Origin: Doryteuthis pealeii
Taxonomy: Eukaryota > Mollusca > Cephalopoda > Myopsida > Loliginidae
Length of the DNA stretch: 64,000 bases
Direction of reading: 5' to 3'
Assembly: GCA_023376005.1 (NCBI GenBank)
Contig: CM042145.1
Coordinates: 63,646,511-63,710,510, forward strand
Part shown: piece after piece, positions 1-10,665 of the stretch
Layout of the letters: every line of letters begins with the position of its first letter
Numbering within the stretch: position 1 is the stretch's first letter
Position numbers and translations under genes: made by a program
The notes under the pieces: model-generated
What the model saw: the letters and a program-made list of their open reading frames with translations, nothing else
Database searches by the model: none
What the model was told of the DNA's origin: nothing

Positions 1-95
1 CCACAGCTACAGAAATTTAACATCACCATTAGATGCAGTTTAACGTCCTTACCCAGGACACTCAGTGAATGGTTGCAGTATTGCTTTTAGCACGT
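1..95 (-). repeat. T1 repeat, fragment cut by the window edge
   Basis: This fragment matches the reverse complement of the middle-to-3' part of the T1 repeat: the segment that elsewhere reads 'gacgttaaactctatctga' followed by the gaggttcc block. It is diverged and truncated by the start of the window. No coding potential is seen. Confidence 0.5.
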
Positions 96-256
96 TAATA
101 TCAAACTTTAGGCAAGTTAGATTTTAATAGGGTGTTTACAAAATGAGAGGTTCTGTATGAAAACTCTGCTTGTCTATTGGTCGAGTGGAAAGATGATGTG
201 AAAGTAACAGAAAAATAATTTGAGGGACATTTTCTCAGGGATGACATATAAAGAAG

Positions 257-287
<31 letters not shown>

Positions 288-566
288 TTATTTTCACACA
301 TTTTTACCCCCCTCCCCCCAAAAAAAGCCTTAAAAAACAACACTCACAAAAAACAACACAACAAATCATTAATGTACTGAGCCTATTCTAGTAGTGACCA
401 TTACATAGTTTTTCAGGTTTAAGACATTCTAACAGATATATTTTTTAAAGAAGAACTAAGGGTATTAATTTTAAATATACAGTAGAGACTGGGTCTCTTT
501 TTGTTGGTATTTGATTACTTCTCTATCTTATGAACCAACCAATAGTAATTGCTCTATTAATATGAG
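96..566. other. Unassigned AT-rich spacer with a GAA tract
   Basis: The only structured element is a perfect (GAA)n tract at about 250-287, followed by a C-rich/A-rich stretch near 306-345. The rest is AT-rich and shows no recognisable gene or repeat-family match to other parts of the window. Confidence 0.5.
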
Positions 567-1135
567 ACGAACGCCCTGTCGGTGGGGCGTTATAATGCAC
601 CGACTGCACCTCTGCAGAGGGGTAAGACTCCCCCAATGGGGCCACCTGTTGGCCGTGATGCTTAAGGATATAGCCCAGGTGGATGAGCAGTTCATGACTT
701 GCAATACTCCACTTTGGCCCTATCTTGGGCTAGACGGGCGGTCCCCTACGACCAATCGGCCGGTCACCTCAAGCCCTAGCACCCATATGATTGCCCCAAC
801 CCTATTGCCCTTATGGCATGCCCCAATCCCTTTTTATCATATGGGTGCTAGAAGGCGGTGGCTGCGCGTCTATATGTCCTGGGAATGACGTTAAACTCTA
901 TCTGATGGTGAGGTTCCAGTTCTGGAGGTTTGGGGAATGTGGAGCACCCTTTCATCACCATTGCTCCCTGGTCCACTCTGACCCGGAGTGGTAGTACCTG
1001 TTAGGGTCCCATCTATGGCTTAAATAGAAAAATGTATTTATAAAAAAATTGTATTATCCATTAAGAATTGATTTATTTCAAAACTTTATCGGCATTAAAT
1101 GACCCACTGAGGTTGATATGCCGTAAAACAAACCA
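567..1135 (+). repeat. T1 interspersed repeat, near full length
   Basis: This is one of the two longest copies of a roughly 570 bp family seen at about nine places here. It begins near a GC-rich block with the hairpin-prone run ctgcagaggggtaagac and runs through gggctagacgggcgg and gacccggagtggtagtac. It ends in a stem-loop whose arms read CGGCAT and ATGCCG, followed by a CAAAC-rich tail. The constant 3' end with a simple tail and variable 5' ends suggests a retroposon (LINE 3' end or SINE-like). No tRNA-like head or transposase was found. Short open frames inside it are not conserved between copies and are probably meaningless. Confidence 0.75.
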
Positions 1136-1139
1136 AACC

Positions 1140-1770
1140 TAAACCTAATATGAGACGAGTCTCTTTCGAGTCGTTGTCGATTTCTTTCGTCTTCTTTGTG
1201 ACAATGGTCGGCATTCTGGACGCCTGGATCGGATTTTTTCGGAACCCCCGACATTTTTTCGTTGTATCAGGCGAACATATTTCTGTGTCACCGAAGTCAT
1301 TGCTAGTGCAGGTTTCTGTCAGCTGATAAACGTTTGTTTCTGTAAATACTGCAGATTACTTGTTTGTCATTATATTCAATTGCCTCCTCAAAATATGATT
1401 TTTAAAAGATAAAGAATCCTAGATAATTCATAGCGTAGCTAAATCTACCGTCACACGACGCTTTTGTTATTTTTGATCATCCATACTTCAGGTGTCCCAT
1501 GTGAATCTAAACTTTCATCACATATGTATGAAGAAATTCAAAAACAGCGTGATATTTTTTGTCATTTTTGACCATCCATATTTCAACTGACACGTGAGAT
1601 GTTCGTAAATTGGAACATGCTGTCATCACTTACGTAAGGAAATATAAAACGTATCGTGACATTTTTTCTTATTTTTAGTCATCCTTATTTCACCGTTCTG
1701 ATGGGAAGCTCATAAGTTTAAGCGGAATTTCGTCACATGGGTAGTAAAATCATAAAACATAATCATGTGT
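1140..1770. repeat. Unassigned region ending in a degenerate ~105 bp tandem repeat
   Basis: From about 1465 to 1770 three diverged units follow each other. Each has a 'tttttgacatccat'-like block (tttttgatcatccat, ttttgaccatccat, ttttagtcatcctt) and ends with a cAcatatg/cacttacg-type motif. Upstream (1140-1460) the sequence is less AT-rich and contains a gacgagtctc...gtcgttgtcgat stretch, but no gene could be recognised. Confidence 0.45.
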
Positions 1771-1810
1771 TTAGTGCAACATGCACGGATATATATATAT
1801 ATATATATAT

Positions 1811-2220
1811 TTGGGAATAAAAAGGCCTTAAATACCATGGGTATCGTGATTATGGACCATTTCCACTCGAGAGCATGCTCAAGAGCTTCTTCAGATCACT
1901 GATATATTTTATTTAGACAGGCACACGGCCAAACTCTTTTTATATTCATACATTTCCCCCCTCATTTAGGGGTGGTCATATTGTATTCTTTCTATTCAAG
2001 TGTCTTTTTAATCTTAAGCGACAATAAAAAAGACACTTGAATAGAAAGAATACAATATGACCACCCCTAAATGAGGGGGAAATGTATGAATATAAAAAGA
2101 GTTTGGCCATGTGCCTGTCTAAATAAAAATATCAGTGATCTGAAGAAGCTCTTGAGCATGCTCTCGAGTGGAAATGGTCCATAATCACGATACCCATGTA
2201 TAAGGCCTTTTTATTCCCAA
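1811..2220. repeat. Foldback element F1 (410 bp near-perfect palindrome)
   Basis: Two arms of about 195 bp are almost exact reverse complements: ttgggaataaaaaggcc at 1811 pairs with ggcctttttattcccaa ending at 2220. They are separated by a loop of about 14 bp at 2011-2024. The left side abuts a TA tract. The right arm carries a hammerhead-like half-core, CTGAAGA at about 2140, a nested hairpin, then GGAAATG. The tail at 2221-2330 has the gctctg...gagctctca block shared with F3. No transposase is seen. It is probably a non-autonomous foldback element or a head-to-head retroposon dimer. Confidence 0.85.
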
Positions 2221-2349
2221 ATAACTTTGCTCTGTTTACAATAATTAAACATTGAGCTCTCATACGGAACCTGAACTCTACAACAAACTACGGGTAGAGA
2301 ATTAGGACCCACCTAGAATCACCTTGTACCAAGAAACTTGGTACCCACC

Positions 2350-2356
2350 AAGTATA

Positions 2357-2397
<41 letters not shown>

Positions 2398-2406
2398 TAT
2401 ATATAA
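2350..2406. repeat. (TA)n microsatellite
   Basis: Interrupted TA repeat directly downstream of the F1 tail. Confidence 0.9.
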
Positions 2407-2816
2407 ATGGTGATCACCACTTCTTCACAGAAGAAGGCCATTTTTACAGAGTTCGGTTGTGAGCAGAGAAGTGGCTCAGAACTCCAGCTTTGCTTTTCCA
2501 TGTCCTGTTGCATAAAAGACACGTGAGACCGCCGGCTTTCACGCGTTCACTCATGTTTTTCACGTGGTCTTCTGTCCCCATGGGACTGCATATAACTCAA
2601 GAGACCAGCCTGTGACATATACTACATATATGGTCAGTATTGAATGTAGGAAATGTACCATGAACCTCCGTCTCCTGCCCCTTTCGTAGATCCTGCTGCG
2701 GGATGGAGTTCTCGAGACGCATTGCTTCAAACCTTCTACAGCCACTTTAAATGAGTCAACTCCATGCCGAACGATTCGTAGTCGCCCTTTCCTAAAATTT
2801 ATGTCATATATATATA

Positions 2817-3438
2817 CTAGCAAATATATGCACCCTCCGGGTGCAAGTATTAATGTCATAAAATATCATATTAAACTAGAAAGTCTAAAGAAACTAAATA
2901 AGAATGCAGATAAAATGATTTGAAACAGAGAGGGGTATAATCGAAAAATAAAACAGCTGTAGCTTCCTTTTCCATCCCCCACCCGTCTTTCCTTGCTAAA
3001 CTTTTCTAATTTAACTATTCAGTTAAATAAGAAAGTAAATAATAAAATTACAGTTATTTCTTCTTGTTAATTGATTTCTTTTCAGATTTATCCCCGAGAT
3101 TTTTGTTCATATTCATTAAGATAAAATCAAATAATTAGAAATCAACAATACCAAGCACACATTTATTAAAATCACATTTTAAATATCAACATGCAAATTA
3201 GCCTTCCCGTTCACACAGTAAACCACTTTTTGTTGTATATATAAATACAATTGTATGTTATTAGTATGTAGATATTGTTAACAGTCTTAATGATGTAAAA
3301 CAATTTTATTAATAATTGAGGTTTAAATAAAAATAAAATCATGGAGAATGTGATGTAAATAACAAAGGGAATTGTGAATTGAATAGTAATATAGTTTCGG
3401 TTACAACATACAGACCCACAATCTCCATTATAATAAGA
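2817..3438 (-). mobile_element. Non-autonomous Helitron family H1, copy A
   Basis: Read on the minus strand the element starts TCTTATTATAATGG directly after a host A. It ends with the hairpin GCACCC-GGA-GGGTGC, nine AT-rich bases, then CTAG directly before a host T. This is the classic Helitron arrangement: 5' TC, 3' hairpin then CTRR, inserted between A and T, no target duplication. The 622 bp interior is AT-rich and non-coding. Copies B and C share both ends, which fixes the boundaries. Movement would need Rep/Hel protein from an autonomous element not seen here. Confidence 0.8.
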
Positions 3439-3460
3439 TATATATATATATATATATATA

Positions 3461-3598
3461 AGTTAAACCTAATGAGTCAGATATACCAACTAAAAGTTTC
3501 GCTTAGTGCTCTTCAGGGCAAAATCTGACTCAGATATTTGCCCTGAAGAGCACTAACCGAAACGTTTAGTCGGTATATCTGACTCATTAGGTTTAACT
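3461..3598. repeat. Foldback element F2 with hammerhead-like cores in both arms
   Basis: Arms of about 60 bp (agttaaacctaatgagtcag at the left, its complement at the right) flank a short centre, next to a TA tract. The right arm holds CTGAAGA at 3543-3549 and GAAA at 3559-3562. Flanking 8 bp arms TCAGATAT and ATATCTGA could form a hammerhead stem I. Related copies lie at about 25765-25840 and 54084-54200. Confidence 0.75.
3543..3585 (+). ncRNA. Hammerhead-ribozyme-like motif in F2
   Basis: CTGAAGA fits the hammerhead consensus CUGANGA. It is followed by a weak stem II (one G-C pair here, GC/GC in the related copy at 25785), GAAA, then a short putative stem III with loop TTTAGT and a GUA site. 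Outer pairing TCAGATAT/ATATCTGA would be stem I. The fold is imperfect, so this copy is probably inactive. Confidence 0.35.
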
Positions 3599-3885
3599 TT
3601 ATCATTTGCTCTACTTAGGTATTGAGTATTCTTTACTTTTTAGCTTTAGAATATCCCGGCGGTTTATATATATATATTTTTCATATATATATACACATAT
3701 AAATTGTTTTTTCTTTTGGCCAAGTATTATAGTATCAACCGATTATTTTCGGTTGGTACGACTATCTTGGTCTTTTTTCAATTTTTTTTTCTCCCCAGGT
3801 GATGTTTGGTAGTATATTTTTACAATCAAACTATTTGCCAGGTTTTTTCTTACCGCAAGGGTTTACCAACAAGTTTAGTATATAT
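3599..3885 (+). repeat. F2-associated tail repeat
   Basis: This roughly 285 bp segment follows F2 and starts at gctctacttaggtattgag. It runs through ctttagaatatcccggcgg, a TA tract and cggttggtacgactatcttg, and ends at gggtttaccaacaagttt. It recurs at about 25081-25395 (-), 54195-54490 (+) and 61088-61262 (+, partial). Its repeated association with hammerhead-bearing palindromes suggests one composite element family, possibly terminal parts of Penelope-like elements. That link is inference. Confidence 0.7.
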
Positions 3886-4190
3886 ATGATATTTTGGCAT
3901 ATGAAGGACAACTTACAATTGCCGTTTTTCTGTAAAAGAGCTAAATATTCAAAATAGAGCAATTTGTATAATAAATGTTTAGAATATTAACCGTAACATT
4001 CAGTTTCATGTGTTCATGATGATTAATCAGAAAGTAACTATCATAAAATCTGGAAAACAAAAATGAAACTAAACACAACTGTACGGATACTTAAAGCGAC
4101 AAACTAAAGAAATTGCACTGGGGGTGAAATGGACATGGCTACGAAGGGCAAAATTGAAAATTGAAAAAGATCACTAAGTCGGCCTGAGCC
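3886..4190. other. Unassigned AT-rich spacer
   Basis: No repeat-family match, RNA motif or coding stretch could be recognised here. Confidence 0.5.
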
Positions 4191-4191
4191 T

Positions 4192-4430
4192 ATTCTAGTA
4201 GATTTAAGAGGTTTGAGATTCAGAGTTTTCCTTCTCCCAGACTGGTTGCCTAACCAAGGTTAAAGAGCCCAGTCTGCCCTACTATTAACCCATAGCTGTA
4301 GGCAAAATAGTTGGATTCATACTTTTACGAAGGGTATTAGCGCTATGTGAAATGTGGCTTTGTCCAGGATTCAAACTCGGGTCGATGAGTCAATTTCCTA
4401 CGGCACTAACCAGTACATCACCGTGCTCTC

Positions 4431-4432
<2 letters not shown>
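4192..4432 (-). mobile_element. SINE family S2 (tRNA-derived), copy a
   Basis: On the minus strand this carries the S2 head (B-box-like cgagtttgaatcc region), the middle block with ggtattagcgc and gggctctttaac, and part of the 3' region with gagaaggaaaactctgaatc. The promoter head is degraded. The plus-strand 3' side is followed by an A-rich tract (4431-4463). Confidence 0.7.
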
Positions 4433-4463
<31 letters not shown>

Positions 4464-5164
4464 AAGAGAAACCGAATTTCTATCATGAGCAGCAAAAATA
4501 ATGCCATTAGGTCTAATTATATCAAGGCAAAACTTGATAATACGCAAGAGAATTGCAAGTGTAGGCTATATGGCAATAGAGATGAAACGGTTAACCCTAT
4601 AATAAGCGAATTCAGCAAACTTGCACAACAGGAATATAAGAGCAGTCATGACTGTGTGGGGAAGGTGATCCACTAAAAAGAGATAAAAATCTGACCATGA
4701 TGACAAGAAGTATATACATAAAACAAATTCTCTACTAGAAAATGAAAGGCAGGCAATTCTCTGAGGACTATGAGTTACAAACAGATCACCGAATCCCGAC
4801 CAGATGACTAGACCTAAAAATGATTTTTCCACTCCAGCAGACCACAGAGGAAAATGAAAAAGAAAAAAGAAAATCTCGACAAATATCTGGACATTAACAA
4901 AGAGATAAAGAAATATTGTGAAACATGAAAGTGACAGTGATACCAATTGTAGTGAGAGCTCTTGGAAGACCCCAAAAACTTGGAAAAGAGACTGGGGGAA
5001 TTAGGGGGTCAGAAGAATAATGCCTTTCCGGTGAAAGACCAACAGTTAGTGCGAGTTTAAGAAGTAAAATAACAAATGTACATTATACTCCTGAACAAAT
5101 TCATAGTTTATATTCGAAAGATTAATAAAGAAATGAAGAAATAAAAGAAAGAAGTGAATACAAT
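4464..5164. other. Unassigned AT-rich region
   Basis: Purine-rich on the plus strand, especially 4680-4960. It has open frames of 60-125 codons, but their composition is low-complexity and no family is recognised. Confidence 0.45.
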
Positions 5165-5800
5165 GAATGAAAAACACAATCATATAGAAGGAAAAAAATA
5201 GAGGGGGGAAATAGATATTCGAGTCAACAAGTTCCTGATGAGGGGGGACCAAAAAGAAGCGAGTCCACCGTCTTCTCGCTGGCGAACCTTTCTTTTGGTC
5301 AACACAGTCTTCGTCTTCGTCGTCGACCAGCAGCTGAAAATCCGTCGTCGTTAAAAGTTTTAGCAGATGAAAATTGCAACTCCCATTTAGTTTTGTTTCT
5401 TTATGGGATTAAAATCAATTTCTTTGTTGGATCGTTCACAATGTACTTCGTCGCCGACTGCCGTCTCGCGTCGGCCAATTGCTTCTCCTCAGCGCTCCAC
5501 TCATTTATTTATGGACACAGTCCCCCAACATCCGGGCACCTGAATTACACCTCGCGTCCACCCAGCACCTGAATCGCATTTCTTTGCATTCCGGGGGGCG
5601 CGGATTCGACTACGGCAGGCAAGACAACTCTAAATAAGTACCGTAGTACTCGTTCTCCGTCACACTCCCTCCTGATGTCCTCATGTATGACAGAGAACGA
5701 GTACTACCGTACTCATTTAGAAAAAGAGCAAGACATTGCCGGAGTCGAACCCACGCCCGTACAGCTCAACAACAACATCCCTGAATACCGATACTGAATT
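5165..5800 (+). repeat. R3 interspersed repeat, copy 1
   Basis: Shared with 8455-8905 (+) and 56060-56490 (-). Shared blocks include a G-run next to aaatagatattcg, gcgagtccac.gtcttc, ttggtcaacac, cagctg.aaaatccgtc and a tRNA B-box-like gtcgaaccc motif next to gcaagacattg. A small hairpin lies inside at 5629-5720. The B-box-like motif makes a SINE or tRNA-derived tail possible, but the element class is unresolved. Confidence 0.6.
5629..5720. repeat. Inverted repeat in R3
   Basis: Arms ctaaataagtaccgtagtac and its near-complement ending at tcatttag (28 bp) flank a roughly 35 bp spacer. Confidence 0.75.
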
Positions 5801-5942
5801 AAGCGAATGGCTGAATATTAGTTTATATTCGAAAGATTAATAAAGAAATGAAGAAATAAAAGAAAGAAATGAATATAATAAATAAAATACACAATCATCA
5901 TTAAATTGTTTGTCCTTATAACATCTCCGTAGCGGACTGTTC

Positions 5943-6137
5943 ATGCCTGAAGCCACCCTGGCACAAAACCATGAAGCCAAGAGGTCCAGAAGAAAGCGGC
6001 AGCAACAAAGCACTGGCACATCAACATCTTCAGGGACAGCCTTCACATGCGACATTTGTGGGCGAGAATGTTTTTCGAAAATTGGACTTCACAGTCACAG
6101 GAGGCACTGTAACTTCAGGGGCACAAGAGCTATATAG
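5943..6137 (+). pseudogene. LINE ORF2 C-terminal tail fragment with a C2H2 finger
   Basis: A 64-residue open frame has a basic stretch (residues 12-20, KRSRRKR) and then one C2H2 finger at about residues 35-56. The finger has Cys-x2-Cys, Gly-Arg, 'Ser-Lys-Ile-Gly-Leu' and His-x3/4-His/Cys. This CxxCGRxCxSRIGLxSHxR pattern is well known at the C-terminus of reverse-transcriptase proteins from invertebrate LINEs, where it follows a basic helix. The frame ends nine residues after the finger. The chosen Met is only the first in frame. No RT domain is upstream, so this is a 5'-truncated LINE copy and not a host zinc-finger gene. A single-finger host exon cannot be fully excluded. Confidence 0.5.
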
Positions 6138-6491
6138 TCTTCCGAGACTGCAATGCCAATGATAACATTCCATCAAAATATTATTTTTTAGTCATGTGCA
6201 AGGAGGCATAGCAATTACTTATTTTCATACCTGCACTTGGAAACTAATTCTCTCCTTTTGTTCAACAGGTGATTTTGATGTTTAGCTTCTCCTTCAAGCA
6301 GAATTTGCAATTTCCTGAGTTAGTCCCGATATGTGCAAGCCTTTCCCCTCGACCATGGGTAATTGGAAGTTACTATTTTTTTCCTCTCACATCTACCTTG
6401 ACTATTAGTGTAACTTAAAAAGATTTTTACATTAACTATTCAACAGAAATTCTTTGAATATCAGTTACAGTGATACAGAATCCTGTTACAA
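6138..6491. other. Unassigned spacer
   Basis: AT-rich sequence between the LINE fragment and Helitron copy B. It may include LINE 3' UTR. Nothing further is recognised. Confidence 0.4.
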
Positions 6492-7133
6492 TCTTATTAT
6501 AATAAAGATTGTGGGTTTTTCTGTATGTAGCCGAAACTATATTACTACTCAATTCACAATTCCCTTTGTTATTTACGTCACATTCTTCATGATTTTATTT
6601 TTATCTAAACCTTATTTATTAATTAATTTTTTTTTACATTGTCGATACTGTCGGCCATATCTACATACTAATTATTAATACTGTTGGCCATATCTGAATA
6701 CTAATAACATGCAAATGTATTTATATATACAACAAAATAGCGGTTTACAGTGTGAACGGGAAGGCTTATTTGTATATGATATTAAAAATTTGATTTTAAT
6801 AAATATATGCCTAGGATTATTGATTTATAATTGTTTGGTTTTATCTTAATGAATATAAGCAAACATTTCTGGGATAAATCTTAGAAGAAATAAATGTAAT
6901 TTCATTATTTATTTCCTAATTTAACTAAATTATTAAATTAGGAAAATTAAGCAATGGAAAACGGGAGTGATGGAAGAGTAAATTTCAGTTGTACAATTTT
7001 TTTTATTATACCCCACCCCCTATTTCAAATCCTTTTATCTGCATTCTTAATTAGTTTCATTAGCATTTCTAATTTAGTATATTTTATTACATTAAAACTT
7101 AATACTTGTACTCAGAGGGTGCATATATTTGCT

Positions 7134-7135
<2 letters not shown>
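6492..7135 (+). mobile_element. Non-autonomous Helitron family H1, copy B
   Basis: It starts TCTTATTATAAT after A and ends gctag before T. The 3' hairpin is decayed (gtactcagagggtgca). The roughly 644 bp body matches copies A and C throughout, including the ccgaaactatattactact, gggaaggctt and gttaaattagga-type blocks. The 3' flank runs straight into a TAA microsatellite. Confidence 0.8.

Positions 7136-7136
<1 letters not shown>

Positions 7137-7181
<45 letters not shown>
7137..7181. repeat. (TAA)n microsatellite
   Basis: Perfect taa/aat repeat of about 15 units, starting immediately at the Helitron 3' end. Confidence 0.9.
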
Positions 7182-8454
7182 ACAACAAACTATTAAATAA
7201 CCGTATTACAAGTAATCTTCTCTGTTTCTGAAACAGCAGATACAAAGAAGAATGCCCTGTAGATGGTAGATGTTTAACAAAGAATGTTATTTACCAAGCC
7301 TCTGTATAAACTTGATCCCAATATCGTAGATAATGGAGTTTCTACATTTACAAAATGTCATTTAAAATAAATCCCTTAGTGTAAATATATTTGCTTTGAC
7401 TACAATCTTCGTTGTTTGTTTTCATGTCAATCACTATTTCAAATGAAATGTTGAATATTGTGAATAATTTCACCGCAATGTCAAACTTCGGTTGATCATC
7501 TTTGTACTTTGCCGAAGAAAAAATTGACTAAAGAAAAAAAAACCCCAAAAAACTTAAATGTGCGCTATTACGCAAGTGTTTGTTGTTTGAGATAAGCCTG
7601 TGTTGTTAAAAAGCGCTGGGTGGCATCGTCAGTTATGTTATTATTAATTGGTTCCTTGAGGGGGTTTCGGGTCTTTCAACATAATACCCCCTCACCAGTG
7701 AGACCGCACTAGAGATGATCAAACTCTAGTGCGCCATTCGTCTTGTTTAACGCTAACAGATAAACTGGCTTTAAATAGAATTCTGTCAACGCAGACCTCG
7801 GCTTCTGTACATCTAGTTAACTAATGCTGAAGCCAATCAGCGTTCAGAGTAGATATTAAAAACAGGTTCACCTGGCTCAGAAACTTTTGTCTTATTCAGC
7901 CGATGTTTGTATCGAACTTCTACCAAGCGTCTTTGTTAGCGGCTCTTGGCCATTTGATCTTTCTTAATGTTTGGGTTTCAATACCTTCTACTTGGATGTA
8001 CTGGGTACTGTGGTGTGCCTCTCAGGCTGCACCTCCTTCGTGTCATCAGGAGTAACTCCAGTGTGCGATTATTTTATTTTATTCTGACCTGATGGATCTT
8101 TAGTCCGTGTTCATTTTTACACATTTTCCCGAATGAACATGACAATCTTGATATCCGTGTATTTAAAGCCATATTCGTTTACGTAATATCATTACTTTCA
8201 GGGATCTCATGCCCTCCCCGCTCTCGGGATCCTAGGGGTATGTAACTATTGTGGTTTCTGTATCGTTGATTTTACATAAGCCGAGTAGCTAGCCCAGACA
8301 TATTTCTTTTGTGGTCTCTCCTCGCCGTCAATCGTCTTTCCAATTTGTCAAAGATGAATATATTACAATACAATATTGTCTAACTTGTGCTTGCTTCTCC
8401 CACTACCACTGCTGCTACTATTGTTACTGCTATGATTATTGTCTGACTACGCAT
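7182..8454. other. Unassigned region with one perfect hairpin
   Basis: The largest stretch here without a repeat-family match. A 10 bp perfect hairpin, CGCACTAGAG with CTCTAGTGCG, lies at about 7706-7734. The segment 7640-8240 is more balanced in composition than its surroundings and could be an unidentified LTR or UTR, but no terminal repeats or coding frame were found. Confidence 0.35.
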
Positions 8455-8905
8455 TGAAAATAATGAGTTATGGAAGGGGGGGGGAATATATATGGGGGGG
8501 GAATAGATGTTCGTATCAAAAAGCTCTCGCCAAGTGGGGGGGCAAAAACAAGCGAGTCCACAGTCTTCCAGCAAGCCAAACCTTCCCCTGGTCAACACGC
8601 TCTTCGTTTTTGTTTAGCAGCTGCAAAATCCGTCACCGTAGTCGAAATAATTTTTAGCAGTTCAAAATCATATTTCTTTACTCGGTCGTTCGCGTCAGTC
8701 AACCTGCTACTACAACTCCTTACTGCCCAGCGTTTGACTCACATGTTATTTATGTACGTATTTACCGAAACATCCTGGCACTTCGCGTCCGTCCAGTGCC
8801 TAAATCGCGTCTGCCTTCGCATACGGGAGGACGCGGGCTCGATCCCAGCAGGCAAGACAATGTCTTGCTCTTTTTCGTTCTCCGTCATATGAGTACAGAT
8901 ATTTC
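8455..8905 (+). repeat. R3 interspersed repeat, copy 2
   Basis: It matches copy 1 from the G-run and gaatagatgttcg block through gcgagtccacagtcttcc, ctggtcaacac and cagctgcaaaatccgtc to the B-box-like gggctcgatccc and the gcaagacaatgtcttgctc end. Confidence 0.6.
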
Positions 8906-9732
8906 AAGTAGAATTAGCCAAGAATTGTTTTACAATGTAACAAAAGTTGTCTAGCAGCTCCATGGTGCTTTTTTCTAGTCATGAAAATCAAGTCACAAGA
9001 CTTGACTGATGTTTGAATGAATTTATTTTATTGCACTTCCGAAAACTGGCAAAAAGGTTTTTTTAAAAAAACAATTGATATAAGGGGTCTTACAAATTCA
9101 AGAAATTTCACGGGAAAGTTGGGAAAATGAATTTAACACCGCATCGTAACCAGTGTCAAGGGATTACTAATAACAATTCTTCATAGAACAGATCTCCCTC
9201 AAAATATTTTAATTGCTGCTTGCTTGGGTGTAAATCCCATTGCCTTATGGGATATCTAATAGAACCAACAGGGACCAGAAGGAGTTATTTTATATTATTG
9301 GATTTCTAACAGATATTGGCCCTTACGTAGTTTTCCCCCTAAACTGTCCACATTAAATAGTTGATTTACAGGTCTGATTAATGGCATTTCCTTTTCTCTT
9401 TGTCTAGAACCTTTAGTGTCAGGTCGCCAAATGCTACTGGTACTATGTAACCCAGTCTTACCTGATTCATAGTCAGGGTCATCAGCGACTAAACCGGTTA
9501 CCCTACCAAGCTTGTCTGGTGAGGTGGGTGGCTAGACACCCAGTAGGACGAAAAACAAAACCTGTAAAAGGGCGGAAGAAGCCTTTTGCTCAACGGCCAT
9601 CTAGCACATAACATACATGGGGACATAGAAATACCTGGATTGGTATCTCAGCGGGAAGCAAGACCATCGGGAGAGACGCATCTCTCAGCCTTGTCAAAGC
9701 TAGCGTCTAGAAGACAGTATAAGATATATATA
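8906..9732. other. Unassigned AT-rich spacer
   Basis: No gene or repeat-family assignment. A C-rich run at 9738-9748 marks the S2 boundary. Confidence 0.4.
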
Positions 9733-10015
9733 TTTACCCCCCCCCCCGCACGAGCAGGATGTGACACAAGGTCAATTTCTTAAGCAGAGTTCAACAGGTT
9801 TGAATTCGGAGTTTTCCTTCTCCTAGACTGGTTGCCTAACCAAGATTAAAGAGCCCAATCTGCCCTACTATTTATCCATAGCTGGAGGGAGAGTAGGATT
9901 CATACCTTTCCCAAGGGTATTAGCGCTAAGTAAAATGCAATTACCACGTCCAGAATTTGAACTCGGGGCGACGAGTCCATTTCCCATGACTTTAACCATT
10001 ACACTACGCGCTTCC
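9733..10015 (-). mobile_element. SINE family S2 (tRNA-derived), copy b, near full length
   Basis: On the minus strand it begins gcgcgtagtgtaatggttaa (A-box-like) and continues to a ccgagttc-type B box. It runs through ggtattagcgc, gggctctttaat and gagaaggaaaactc, and ends at ttgtgtcacatcctgctcgt. Box spacing is tRNA-like, so the head is a pol III promoter relic. Confidence 0.8.
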
Positions 10016-10389
10016 TAAAAATATAAGATATAACCGGCGGCTGTTGCTGCATCCAATGATGTCGACTTGTCCTTCTTTTTATCTCTGTGTGACAGTCGCT
10101 TAGAGAGTGGGATTGGTTCTGTGCAAAGCCGTTGCTCACTTAAAAGAAGCTTCAGGCAAAGGCATTGCTTAATATGCAATACATATCTTACTATTTATGT
10201 GTTCTCGATAAGACAAAGACTGGCTGTAGTCTAAAACGGTAAAACAAACATTCAATGGAGGCTAATAAAGATATAATTATCAAGCAATGGCAATACTCGA
10301 ACACGTGTTTTCTGCTATCATAGAATTTTTAAAAATGTCATTTGTTTGTACTTTTGATATGAACAAGTTTTTTTTTTTTAACTCTTCAG
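10016..10389. other. Spacer ending in a splice-acceptor tract
   Basis: Mostly unassigned. It ends in a run of T (10370-10379) and aactcttcag, a strong polypyrimidine tract plus AG immediately before the bHLH exon. This region is therefore probably intron. Confidence 0.5.
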
Positions 10390-10665
10390 TAGGACGACGC
10401 GAACAATCTCCGGACTGTCTTCTCCAGTTGAGAAAAACAATGATCCATTCTCTCCCAGCTGCCTTATTCCATTACCAGATCAAATGATTGATTTCGAATG
10501 CGGTTTCGAGCCGGCCTTCATCAGGAAGAGAAATGAACGTGAACGTGAACGGGTGCGGTGCGTAAACGAGGGTTATGCTCGTCTGAAGAAGCACCTGCCA
10601 ATTCCACAACAGGAGAAAAGAATCAGCAAAGTTGAGACATTAAGAGCCGCCATTCAGTACATAAG
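10390..10665 (+). CDS. Internal exon of an achaete-scute family (ASCL) bHLH transcription factor
   Basis: The exon encodes about 31 residues (ending PLPDQ) and then a bHLH domain from Met at 10484. The basic region reads KRNERERERVRCVNEGYARL and is followed by helix 1, a short loop and ISKVETLRAA at the start of helix 2. RVRCVNEGYARL with KVETLRAAI is typical of the ASCL3/4/5 branch of achaete-scute proteins, which bind E-boxes as heterodimers with E proteins in the nucleus. The frame stays open upstream from 10391. There is a polypyrimidine tract with cag at 10387-10389 and a donor AG|GTAAAT at 10665/10666 that cuts the domain inside helix 2. Start and end are therefore splice sites, not ATG and stop. 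The exon completing helix 2 was not found in the downstream repeats. It could be a decayed copy, but the domain is uninterrupted. Confidence 0.8.

Noticed and set aside
5943..6137. Host C2H2 zinc-finger gene exon
   Set aside because: Single finger with a basic stretch before it fits a LINE ORF2 tail better, and a second diverged copy exists at 21721.
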